This document shows, piece by piece, positions 24,025 to 31,066 of a DNA stretch of 32,509 nucleotides. The DNA lies in the NCBI GenBank assembly GCA_046496595.1, contig JAWOGU010000484.1:1-32509 (forward strand), written 5' to 3'. The notes below the pieces were generated by a model that was given only the letters and a program-made list of their open reading frames with translations, had not been told where the DNA came from and did not search any database. A program made the position numbers and the translations under genes. Each line of letters opens with the position of its first letter. The stretch's first letter is position 1. The stretch comes from GCA-2746795 sp046496595. GTDB lineage: Bacteria; Chloroflexota; Anaerolineae; Promineifilales; Promineifilaceae.

Positions 24025-24570
24025 TCAGGAACCAACCTCGACTTTGTCTATCTCTTCGAGAATGGAGTAGAGTAATTCTAGTAAAACATTTTTGACAGAT
24101 TCTTTATCAGTGGCAACACAGGGGAGAATTTTAACTTCTGGACGCAAACGCAAAATAATGCGTAAATCTTCCGGCTCCCAAGCATCCTCCATATCTTGTT
24201 TGTTGGCTGCAACAACATAGGGCGTGGCGGCGTAGCTTTCAAAGGTTTCTAGAACGCGTTTGGCTTCACGGAAGGTTTCGGGTTTTGTGCTGTCAACCAT
24301 TACCACGAAACCGAGCATGCCTTGAGATAAAATGTCCCACATGAAGTCGAAGCGTCTCTGGCCTGGGGTGCCGAACAGGTAAAGTACCAGATCGTCTCCA
24401 ACCGTAATGCGGCCAAAATCCATAGCCACTGTGGTTGCTTCTTTAACTTTTTCGGCGCTGCTGCTGATTTTACGTTCTGTGGATACGACGTCAATTTCGC
24501 TGATAGACCCAATAAATTGGGTTTTACCTGCGGAAAACGGACCAGTGATAACCATTTTTACTGCTTGCAT
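24025..24570 (-). CDS. Small Ras-like GTPase (MglA/CvnD-like)
   Basis: A 181-residue small GTPase. The P-loop is GPFSAGKTQ (about 10-18), followed by a switch-I-like stretch containing a Thr pair (EATTVAMDFG). The G3 region reads FGTPGQRRF, with Gly in place of the usual Asp of DxxG, a form I associate with the prokaryotic CvnD/MglA-like families. The G4 motif is ANKQD and a G5-like segment is PCVATD. It acts in the cytoplasm, usually paired with roadblock or DUF4388 proteins, as molecular switches for polarity, motility or signalling. It is 78 bases downstream of a DUF4388 gene, which supports that pairing. No roadblock/MglB gene is present in the window. The target process is unknown. Confidence 0.92.
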   Translation of the reverse strand: MQAVKMVITGPFSAGKTQFIGSISEIDVVSTERKISSSAEKVKEATTVAMDFGRITVGDDLVLYLFGTPGQRRFDFMWDILSQGMLGFVVMVDSTKPETFREAKRVLETFESYAATPYVVAANKQDMEDAWEPEDLRIILRLRPEVKILPCVATDKESVKNVLLELLYSILEEIDKVEVGS

Positions 24571-24648
24571 AAGAATAATGCCCTTTTGCGGGATGAAATT
24601 ATGAGTGCAGCTTTTGTCAAAAAAGCTAATGGATAAATACTATATTTT

Positions 24649-25506
24649 TTACAAGCCCCTAATCCGATCAATAAGACGAACAACCACTGAACGTTTGACG
24701 GTGGCGGATTGGGGATTAATACCTTGCTGCTCTAATTCTTGTCTGGCGCTGCCCATGGGGGCTGCTGTGGGTGGTTGTGGTTTGGGTCTGGGTGGTTTGA
24801 TGATTTCTACGAGACCGGCTTGTAACATGCCGTAGACAATCCGCCTGATTTCAAAGTCGCTCAGGTTGTTGGCGCGTGCTATTTGCCGAATGGAGTTGCG
24901 TGGGTTTACAAATGATACGACGCGCCATTCTTCTACGGTGAGGTTGATGTTTTGTAGACGAGCATCCGGACGATCTGTGAAGCGGAGACAGATGTCGAGG
25001 TTGGGGAGTTCTTCTTGTAGAATTTCCCATTCTTTTAACCGCCTGCTCCCTTCCATGATAACGCTTTCCAGGTCGATAGGGATGGTGATATGACCGGGAG
25101 AGGGAAGCCTGTTTGCCTCAAAACGGAATATGCCTTCTGCCCAGGTGAAGAGTTTGTACACGGTGTCCAGCACATTTTGGCGGACACTTTGGATAATGTC
25201 GCTTTGTGTGATGTGCCCGCGTTGAATGAGCATGTGGCCTAGCTGTTTATCGCTGGTTCCCTTGGCGCGTTCTTGTATGATTCTGGCCTGATCTTCGGAC
25301 AGTTTGCCAGCATTTTGCAATATTTGGGCCAGATGATTATCTTCTTCTGAACCCATGAAGGCGTAGATTAACTTGCCTTCACGAAATGCCATTTGCGCCG
25401 AGGATCCATTATTTTGTATGGTCAGCGTACCTGTTTTACGTGCCAGGTTTATCAGATTTAATAATTGGGTTGTGGAGAAGTCGCGCAGGTTCCCTTTGAG
25501 GGCCAT
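24649..25506 (-). CDS. DUF4388 (PATAN-like) domain protein
   Basis: A 285-residue protein. The N-terminal domain (LKGNLRDFSTTQLLNLINLARKTG through FREGKLIYAFMGSEED) is the DUF4388 or PATAN domain found in prokaryotic signalling proteins such as cyanobacterial PatA. The middle has QLGHMLIQRGHITQSDIIQSV, typical of the helical extension. The region around 200-245 (SIRQIARANNLSDFEIRRIVYGML) looks like a winged-helix-type segment, and the tail is proline-rich then basic. It is the first gene of a two-gene unit with the small GTPase. The start ATG has AGGA 9 bases upstream. DUF4388 proteins and small GTPases are repeatedly associated in bacterial genomes, so this is likely the GTPase partner or regulator. 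No enzymatic motif is seen. Confidence 0.9.
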   Translation of the reverse strand: MALKGNLRDFSTTQLLNLINLARKTGTLTIQNNGSSAQMAFREGKLIYAFMGSEEDNHLAQILQNAGKLSEDQARIIQERAKGTSDKQLGHMLIQRGHITQSDIIQSVRQNVLDTVYKLFTWAEGIFRFEANRLPSPGHITIPIDLESVIMEGSRRLKEWEILQEELPNLDICLRFTDRPDARLQNINLTVEEWRVVSFVNPRNSIRQIARANNLSDFEIRRIVYGMLQAGLVEIIKPPRPKPQPPTAAPMGSARQELEQQGINPQSATVKRSVVVRLIDRIRGL

Positions 25507-25937
25507 AGTTTAAATTCCTGCAATGATATATTTTTTTGCCAAACCTGGTTGCAACTTTGGCATTTGTTTATGTTGTTGACAATAAATTTGCCAAGCGATG
25601 GTTGATTCTATATTTTTAGCAAACTGTTTTATTTTTTATGTTGTGTTGATTGGGTCGGTGAGATTTTTTTTGCAGTTTATGGAATCTTTACCCAAGTAGG
25701 TATTTTATTATAGTTTGCCAAGTCTGTGTCCAGGAAATTAGACCTATTTCCTCTGGGTAATTGACGTTGAGCATTATACTAGGTGGCTATGGGCTAGTCA
25801 AACCTTGCTCTTTGCGGCATGGGGAGTTTGTGTCAGGGTTGGAGTGGGTGGTGGGGATGGATTTAATTTGCTCTTGTTCCATATTTTTAAGATGGGTACA
25901 ATATGCGCATATTTGTTTGGATGCTCCCATCTTTTTT
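25507..25937. other. T-rich gene-free region between the DUF4388 gene and tRNA-Leu
   Basis: No credible gene lies in these 431 bases. The plus strand has several T-runs. The octamer TTTGCCAA occurs three times in one orientation (25535-25542, 25587-25594, 25714-25721), with one TTTGGCA in the other at about 25556. These lie upstream of the DUF4388-GTPase unit and could be operator sites. The right part carries the tRNA-Leu promoter. Confidence 0.5.
25874..25902 (+). promoter_or_regulatory. Sigma70-like promoter for tRNA-Leu
   Basis: TTGTTC (25874-25879) and TACAAT (25897-25902) are spaced by exactly 17 bp. The predicted start near 25909 is about 30 bases before the tRNA 5' end. Confidence 0.65.
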
Positions 25938-26021
<84 letters not shown>

Positions 26022-26029
26022 CTCTTTGT

Positions 26030-26051
26030 GGCCCGCGTGCGGGCCTTTTTT
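26030..26051 (+). terminator. Intrinsic terminator after tRNA-Leu
   Basis: GGCCCG and CGGGCC form a 6-bp GC stem with a CGTG loop (26030-26045), followed by six T residues. It ends 22 bases before the tilS start codon, so tilS needs read-through or a promoter hidden in this short gap. Confidence 0.85.
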
Positions 26052-26072
26052 GTTTCTGACGGTGTTTTTTTG

Positions 26073-27509
26073 ATGACGGATTTCTGCGGTTTGGCGGCTT
26101 TGTTTTTGGAAACGGCCGTTTCCCCTGTCAACCTCCTGGCTTCATCTGAAAAATTTGTGGTGGGTGTGTCGGGCGGGCCGGATTCGTTGGCTTTGCTGCA
26201 TGTGTTGGCGCGGGTAGTTGGTCCGAGTCGGTTGGTGGCGGCGCATTTGAATCATGGCTATCGGGAAACGGCCGTTGCTGAAGCTGACTTTGTGCGCGAG
26301 ATATCTGGTTCATGGGGGATTGCCCTTGAGGTCAGTACCGTCGATCTGCCTCTAATGGCGCAGCAGTCGGGGGACTCTTTGGAAGAGGCGGGGCGTAAGG
26401 CGCGCTACGCCTTCCTGCGCGAGGTGGCTGCAGCGCATGGAACGCATTACCTGGCGATGGGGCATCATGCCGACGATCAGGCGGAGACAGTGTTGATGAA
26501 TCTGCTGCGTGGGTCGGGCCTGCGCGGGCTGCGGGGGATGCTGCCGGTGACGCCGCTTGCCGAGGCTGCTGACTGTTTTGTGCTGCGGCCGTTTTTGACG
26601 GTGAATCGGGCGGACATTGAGACGTACTGTCAGGAACACGCGCTGACACCTGTTTTTGATGAATCCAATGAAGATATCTCCTTTTTCCGCAACCGTATCC
26701 GGCAGGAACTGCTGCCGCTGTTAGAAGATTATAATGCGGGTGTTCGTGCTCATTTGCGCCAGTTGGCGGCGATGGCGGCGGCTGACGTGGCGCTGCTGGA
26801 CAGTTTAACGGCTGATGCCTGGGCGCGGACGGTGAAGGTTGACCGGGGCGTGATCGTGCTTGACCGGGCTGTCTGGCTGGAACTGCCTCTTGGGCTGCGG
26901 CGCTCTGTTTTGCGGCAGGCGGTGGCGGAGAAACGGCCGTTTCTGCCGGACATTACCTTCCAGGCCATCGAACAGGCCAGGTTGGTTGCTGAGAAAAATA
27001 CCACCGGTCAGCGCGTTCACCTGCCGGGCGATTTGCGTTTGATCGTTGATTATGACCGGCTTCTGGTAACTGAAGACGAACCTGTTCAACTAGACGATTG
27101 GCCCCAAATGGGGGAGAAAAATCCACAATTTTTGCCTGTTCCTGGTCTGGTAGAACTGGCAAATGGTTGGAAAATCGAGGCCGCTTTTGTGGAAGCCGTG
27201 GATCTGCCTCATATTCAAAAGCTATCGGATAAGTGGCGGGTTTACGCTGCCCTGCCTGCCGATCAAAACCTGTTTGTACGGGCACGGGAGCCTGGAGAGC
27301 GCTTTCAACCATTAGGTATGAACGGCCGTTCGGCCAAAGTAAAAGAAGTGATGATCAACCGCAAAATCGGGGCAAGATGGCGGGCAAATTGGCCCATTGT
27401 GGCGGGTCCAACGCACTTGATCTGGCTAACAGGGCATGCCCTTGATGAAAGAATGAAAATATCAAAAGAAAGCACATCAATTGTGTTGTTGACTTGTTAT
27501 AAAGGTTGA
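26073..27509 (+). CDS. tilS: tRNA(Ile)-lysidine synthetase
   Basis: ATP-dependent enzyme that converts C34 of tRNA-Ile2 (CAU) to lysidine, so that it reads AUA codons. The 478 residues start at an ATG at 26073. A longer in-frame start at 25995 lies inside tRNA-Leu and its terminator and is rejected. The PP-loop SGGPDS is at 33-38. It is followed by HLNHGYRE, the GHHADDQAETVLMNLLRGSGLRGLRGM signature and RNRIRQELLPLLEDYN. The C-terminal TilS domain includes LFVRAREPGERFQPLGMNGRSAKVKEVMINRKI. No Shine-Dalgarno sequence is visible (GGTGTTTTTTTG precedes the ATG). Four AACGGCCGTT copies fall in the gene. A CAU tRNA that may be its substrate lies 194 bases downstream. Confidence 0.95.
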   Translation: MTDFCGLAALFLETAVSPVNLLASSEKFVVGVSGGPDSLALLHVLARVVGPSRLVAAHLNHGYRETAVAEADFVREISGSWGIALEVSTVDLPLMAQQSGDSLEEAGRKARYAFLREVAAAHGTHYLAMGHHADDQAETVLMNLLRGSGLRGLRGMLPVTPLAEAADCFVLRPFLTVNRADIETYCQEHALTPVFDESNEDISFFRNRIRQELLPLLEDYNAGVRAHLRQLAAMAAADVALLDSLTADAWARTVKVDRGVIVLDRAVWLELPLGLRRSVLRQAVAEKRPFLPDITFQAIEQARLVAEKNTTGQRVHLPGDLRLIVDYDRLLVTEDEPVQLDDWPQMGEKNPQFLPVPGLVELANGWKIEAAFVEAVDLPHIQKLSDKWRVYAALPADQNLFVRAREPGERFQPLGMNGRSAKVKEVMINRKIGARWRANWPIVAGPTHLIWLTGHALDERMKISKESTSIVLLTCYKG

Positions 27510-27534
27510 CGGCACAGCCCCCCATCGTTATACT
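27506..27534 (+). promoter_or_regulatory. Sigma70-like promoter for the tRNA-Pro cluster
   Basis: TTGACG (27506-27511) and TATACT (27529-27534) are spaced by exactly 17 bp. The -35 box overlaps the tilS stop codon. The predicted start near 27541 is about 11 bases before tRNA-Pro. Confidence 0.8.
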
Positions 27535-27551
27535 ACTCCTCTGTTGTGCTG

Positions 27552-27625
27552 CGGGGCGTAGCTCAGCTTGGTAGAGCGCTCGGTTTGGGTCCGAGAGGTC
27601 GTCGGTTCAAATCCGGCCGCCCCGA
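27552..27625 (+). tRNA. tRNA-Pro (anticodon UGG)
   Basis: A 74-base cloverleaf. CGGGGCG pairs with CGCCCCG. The D arm is GCTC/GAGC. The anticodon stem CTCGG/CCGAG encloses TTTGGGT, giving UGG. The T arm is GTCGG TTCAAAT CCGGC (one G-T-free stem with a closing G-C). The discriminator is A and CCA is not encoded. Confidence 0.95.
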
Positions 27626-27702
27626 CTGAAAAATGATTTGCGGCAGCAGCGTAAGGGTAACACAACAACCTTTCAAACTGTACGCACAGGCAGGTTTGAT
27701 TC

Positions 27703-27774
27703 GGGCCTATAGCTCAATGGCAGAGCAAGCGGCTCATAACCGCTGGGTTCTTGGTTCGAATCCAAGTAGGCCCA
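27703..27774 (+). tRNA. tRNA with CAU anticodon (tRNA-Ile2 candidate, or elongator Met)
   Basis: A 72-base cloverleaf. GGGCCTA pairs with TAGGCCC. The D arm is GCTC/GAGC. The anticodon stem AGCGG/CCGCT encloses CTCATAA, giving CAU. The T arm is CTTGG TTCGAAT CCAAG, with discriminator A. C4-G69 and C5-G68 match the acceptor-stem determinants reported for E. coli TilS recognition. The anticodon region resembles Bacillus subtilis tRNA-Ile2 as I recall it. Elongator Met remains possible; initiator Met is unlikely because the first pair is G-C. Confidence 0.93.
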
Positions 27775-27778
27775 TTTT

Positions 27779-27849
27779 GCGGGCATGGTGAAGTGGTATC
27801 ACAATAGCCTTCCAAGCTCTTGTCACGGGTTCGAGTCCCGTTGCCCGCT
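27779..27849 (+). tRNA. tRNA-Gly (anticodon UCC)
   Basis: A 71-base cloverleaf only 4 bases after the CAU tRNA. GCGGGCA pairs with TGCCCGC. The D arm is GTGA/TCAC. The anticodon stem ATAGC/GCTCT has one T-C mismatch (28-42) and encloses CTTCCAA, giving UCC. The T arm is ACGGG TTCGAGT CCCGT, with discriminator T. Confidence 0.93.
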
Positions 27850-27880
27850 CTGTATTTTTTAACTAGACAGCCTATCGGGG

Positions 27881-27921
27881 GTTGAGCCCGTCGAAGCCCG
27901 GTTTCCTTCGACAAGCTCAGG
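27881..27921. repeat. REP-like inverted repeat (GCTTGTCGAAGG family)
   Basis: TTGAGCCCGTCGAAG (27882-27896) and CTTCGACAAGCTCAGG (27906-27921) are imperfect inverted copies of one core, forming a hairpin just after the tRNA cluster. Related copies occur at 30983-31026 and inside a coding region at 31987-32003. Confidence 0.75.
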
Positions 27922-27960
27922 CAACAACCTGTATAGCTCTTGTTTTTTAGCTTGTTTTCC

Positions 27961-28001
27961 GGGGTCGCTTAAGCCGTAAGTTTAGCGACCCCTACTTTTT
28001 T
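27961..28001 (+). terminator. Terminator of the tRNA cluster
   Basis: GGGGTCGCT (27961-27969) pairs with AGCGACCCC (27984-27992) over a 14-base loop, followed by TACTTTTTT. It is the first strong terminator downstream of tRNA-Gly. Confidence 0.75.
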
Positions 28002-28045
28002 ACCGAGTTTTCCACTACCCAAGCCACATCATAAAAAATCAAGGT

Positions 28046-28078
28046 AACGGGATAGGTCATCGCCTATCCCGTTTTTTT
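28046..28078 (+). terminator. Second strong terminator, possibly bidirectional
   Basis: AACGGGATAGG (28046-28056) and CCTATCCCGTT (28063-28073) form a perfect 11-bp stem with a 6-base loop, followed by a T-run to 28078. On the minus strand the stem is followed, after a short gap, by a T-run (complement of 28033-28038), so it could also end the secreted-protein transcript from the right. Confidence 0.88.
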
Positions 28079-28121
28079 GTTCCGCGCCTTTGATTGCCGG
28101 TTTGGTTTCTCACAACGCTTG

Positions 28122-30617
28122 TTATTTTGAGGTGATCACCGGTAAATAAACCCGCCTCCAGTCAACCAAAATGGAATGGGTGTCTTGCACGGTGATGCCT
28201 TCTTTGTTTTGTGCGGTGACAGTAATTGTTTTTGTGCCAGTCAAAGACCAGGTAAATTGGATTTCATCTTGGAAGTTGCTTGTGTGTGTCACCGGGCTTA
28301 GGTCTGTGGCGTACCAGGTGTAGGTGATGGGCAGCGTGGCGGTTACAGGTTGGACGTTTGCCAGAAATGTGTAGGGCACATGCACAAACCCTTGACTTGG
28401 ACCAATCAGTGAGCTGTCTAGCAGACTGACGCCCCCTTGTCCACACGTTGTATTCCAGTGGCTAAACTCCAACGCAAGCCAGCTAGAACCGGGGGTCTCT
28501 TCCAGGTTGTAGCCAATAATGCGAAACACACCCAGGCGAGATGTCTTATAGGCGCCATTTGTTTCGCTGTTTTCATCCCAGACCACAAATTGTAAACCGC
28601 GTCTTTTAACGATATGGTCGTTGAGAATAGGCTGCACAACTGTGGACGTGATTGTGTTTTGTTTGGCCCAAACGGAGTCATTGATGTTGAGGCTGATATC
28701 GGTGTTGTCATCAGGATTGACATAACCGTCTACGATCCAGTCGAATAAGGGTGTGGCGGCAAAAGTTTCAGTGTAGCCGTAATCGGTATAATCGAGGTTG
28801 TTGCCAGGCCAGGTCAGGCTGTCACGTAAACGGAGGTCATCGTCGGGGCGGCCTTCATTCCAACGCAGCCAGCCGAAATCTCCCGGAGCAAAACCATCGT
28901 ATAGGCGATACACAAATCCTTCCTGAGCCTGTGTCAGGGGAATATCTGGTATGTGTGAAATGAAGCTGTTGTAATCAGGCGGGATTAATGGGAAATCAAA
29001 ATCGCCAGAATCCGGATAGGCATTAGCGCCGGAACCTGGAGGTGAAACAGAGATGCTCTCCTGACTGAGGGCTAGAGGGAACGCACTACAGCCAAGTGTG
29101 TTGTCGAGTATGGGTTCTTCTGGCACTGCGACTTTCCAGGCATATGTGTCTTGGGCGCTGCTTTGGAAACTAGCCATGAGCCGCCCGCCGTAGAATGGGG
29201 TGCAGATTTGTGGGTTGGGGTTTTCAGGGTTGCATTGGGCCGTAAAATCTGGCAGTTCGATTTGGTATGGGGGATCTATCCATACGTCAGAGCAGCGTCC
29301 GGGCAGACATCTGACACCAGCGGGAACGCCATCGGGATCATCAACCCCGCTTTGCCCAAAGGTCATGGACCAATCGGAGGGGGAGATGGAGTCCATGTAA
29401 AAGGTGATGGGTGAAGGCAGCACGTTTTCAATGTCAAAGGCAGTGAGGGTGATGGTTTGACCGGCATAATTGGGACTCAAATAGAAGAGGGGCAGGTCGA
29501 TGCGCAGGTTTATATTTGAATTTTGGGGCAGTACATCTGAGGCAAATATGGCGATGCCACCGGAATTGTGGGTTTGGGGGTTGTTGATGATGTGCAGGTT
29601 GCGGGCATTGACCTGACTGGGCACCGTGTGAATGTAGTGTGGCGGGCCAGCCCAGATTTCGTATCCGTTTTCAGACGCGCCGGTAACGGCCGTTACCGCC
29701 AAATACAGTTCACGATAGCCAGTTAATGGGTTAACGATAATCCCTGGCACATCCTGGGTGAGATCCACTTCAAATGAGCCGGGAGAGTTGGCGTCAACCG
29801 GCACAAATGCAGGTTGGTCAAAACTGATTCCAGCCCCAGGTGAGACCCAGTGCATGTCGGTCAGGTGTGCTCCATGATCGCGGACGCCATCCCCTACCTG
29901 ACCGGTATAACGAGATAACACGTTTGATTTTGCCGATCCATCCGGGTTTTGGGTGATGTAGGACAATTCAAAAAAGGTTTGGGTGTTGTAGCGGGGTGTA
30001 TAGGTGAGTGGCATGGAACAAGAACCATCACCATCTCCCAGACCACGGCCCCGATTTTCATCAATGCGTACCATCCAGAATGGATTGATCTGGTCATAAC
30101 CGAGTTCAGGATGGCTGGCAAGCAAATTGCTTTCATTCGTGTTAATCACACACACGTCTCTTTGCTCTGTTGGGCAAACGGCCGTTTTTGTGATGACATA
30201 CCCTCTATCAATGGCAACCTGGGTGTGGGTCAGGGTCATTGTCATGATCGTGTTGTTAATGGAATCAGGATCAAACAACTCAACTCGGACAACGTCGGAC
30301 GGGTAATCCGGTGGAATCAGAATACGATATTGATAGGTATAGGTTCCCGGCGACCAGACACTGTTGAGCGGTGAATAAGGATCGCCATAGGCTGTGCATG
30401 ATTTTGGTCCAAAAATAGCCTGATTGAAGGCATTGACCACGCCATCCGTCCGCCGGTTCGTATAAATTCCACCCAGTTCAGGGAGAGGGGCGATACCTTG
30501 TACGCTCAGAGGCGCCTTTGTTATTTGTTGGGAAAAATTTGTCGCCGATAACAAAGATGCCACACTGCCTAGACCTAAAACCAGAATAAAAATGACCATA
30601 CCAAAACGCTTTTTCAT
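28122..30617 (-). CDS. Large secreted protein with PKD-like domain and YLPV-type C-terminus
   Basis: An 831-residue exported protein of unknown function. The start is the ATG at 30617, with GGAG about 10 bases upstream, giving MKKRFG followed by a hydrophobic signal peptide (about 7-26, ending ASLLSA). A start at 30647 would put 10 extra residues before the signal and is rejected. The body is rich in Pro, Asn, Asp, Tyr and aromatic residues and has no recognised catalytic motif; one stretch is SCTAYGDPYSPLNSVWSPG. The last 90 residues form a PKD/Ig-like domain (PITYTWYATDLSPVTH, FTWSLTGTKTITVTAQN). The C-terminus is RRVYLPVITSK. That ending resembles tails I have seen on secreted Chloroflexota proteins, possibly a sorting signal. 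It is flanked by a strong terminator on the left. Confidence 0.85.
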   Translation of the reverse strand: MKKRFGMVIFILVLGLGSVASLLSATNFSQQITKAPLSVQGIAPLPELGGIYTNRRTDGVVNAFNQAIFGPKSCTAYGDPYSPLNSVWSPGTYTYQYRILIPPDYPSDVVRVELFDPDSINNTIMTMTLTHTQVAIDRGYVITKTAVCPTEQRDVCVINTNESNLLASHPELGYDQINPFWMVRIDENRGRGLGDGDGSCSMPLTYTPRYNTQTFFELSYITQNPDGSAKSNVLSRYTGQVGDGVRDHGAHLTDMHWVSPGAGISFDQPAFVPVDANSPGSFEVDLTQDVPGIIVNPLTGYRELYLAVTAVTGASENGYEIWAGPPHYIHTVPSQVNARNLHIINNPQTHNSGGIAIFASDVLPQNSNINLRIDLPLFYLSPNYAGQTITLTAFDIENVLPSPITFYMDSISPSDWSMTFGQSGVDDPDGVPAGVRCLPGRCSDVWIDPPYQIELPDFTAQCNPENPNPQICTPFYGGRLMASFQSSAQDTYAWKVAVPEEPILDNTLGCSAFPLALSQESISVSPPGSGANAYPDSGDFDFPLIPPDYNSFISHIPDIPLTQAQEGFVYRLYDGFAPGDFGWLRWNEGRPDDDLRLRDSLTWPGNNLDYTDYGYTETFAATPLFDWIVDGYVNPDDNTDISLNINDSVWAKQNTITSTVVQPILNDHIVKRRGLQFVVWDENSETNGAYKTSRLGVFRIIGYNLEETPGSSWLALEFSHWNTTCGQGGVSLLDSSLIGPSQGFVHVPYTFLANVQPVTATLPITYTWYATDLSPVTHTSNFQDEIQFTWSLTGTKTITVTAQNKEGITVQDTHSILVDWRRVYLPVITSK

Positions 30618-31066
30618 TTTTGATTGTCTCCAAACCGGGAAAAGCAAATATTTTCACCTGGCACAAAATTTGGCATTGGTTGGCAGACTACTCCAATTGC
30701 GTTTTTACAAAACTGAACAAAGGGACTGTGATGGCGACCGTGTCGTGCAAGCAGGTTTGTAGAGGTTGTAGCAAAAGCGTAATCACACACCACAGTTATA
30801 TTGGATTCAGCCCCAAGACGTTGGTCCGCAATCCTTACAAATATGAGGAGGTGGTGGCATTGATCAGGCTGATGACTCCACTGCAAATATGCTTAACCAT
30901 CGTGGAAACTGCTTTGAAAGTTCGATTTAGTATACGTGAAATAGATTACGATGTGACTTATGATGTAGTCATTCCCACCCGTCGGTTGAGCTTGTTGAAA
31001 CCGACACCCCTTCGACAGGCTCAGGGGGCGGATGTGTGAACCATTACCTTATGATTTACCAGGAAT
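30618..31066. other. Gene-free stretch between the secreted protein and the glycosyltransferase-like gene
   Basis: No gene here is supported. A 139-codon open frame on the plus strand (30620-31039) has no family resemblance and ends inside the REP-like repeat. No strong promoter was found for the leftward secreted-protein gene. The only clear structure is the inverted repeat near the right end. Confidence 0.5.
30983..31026. repeat. REP-like inverted repeat, second copy
   Basis: GGTTGAGCTTGTTGAAACC is followed by CCTTCGACAGGCTCAGG, inverted variants of the core also seen at 27881-27921. The left part also forms a GTCGGTT/AACCGAC hairpin. It lies in the gap just downstream of the glycosyltransferase-like gene. 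Confidence 0.7.

Noticed and set aside
27703..27774. Initiator tRNA-Met
   Set aside because: The acceptor stem starts with a G-C pair and the anticodon stem lacks the three consecutive G-C pairs of initiators.
30620..31039. Open frame of 139 codons on the plus strand in the right intergenic gap
   Set aside because: It starts opposite the secreted protein's leader, ends in the REP-like repeat, has no ribosome binding site and matches nothing I know.
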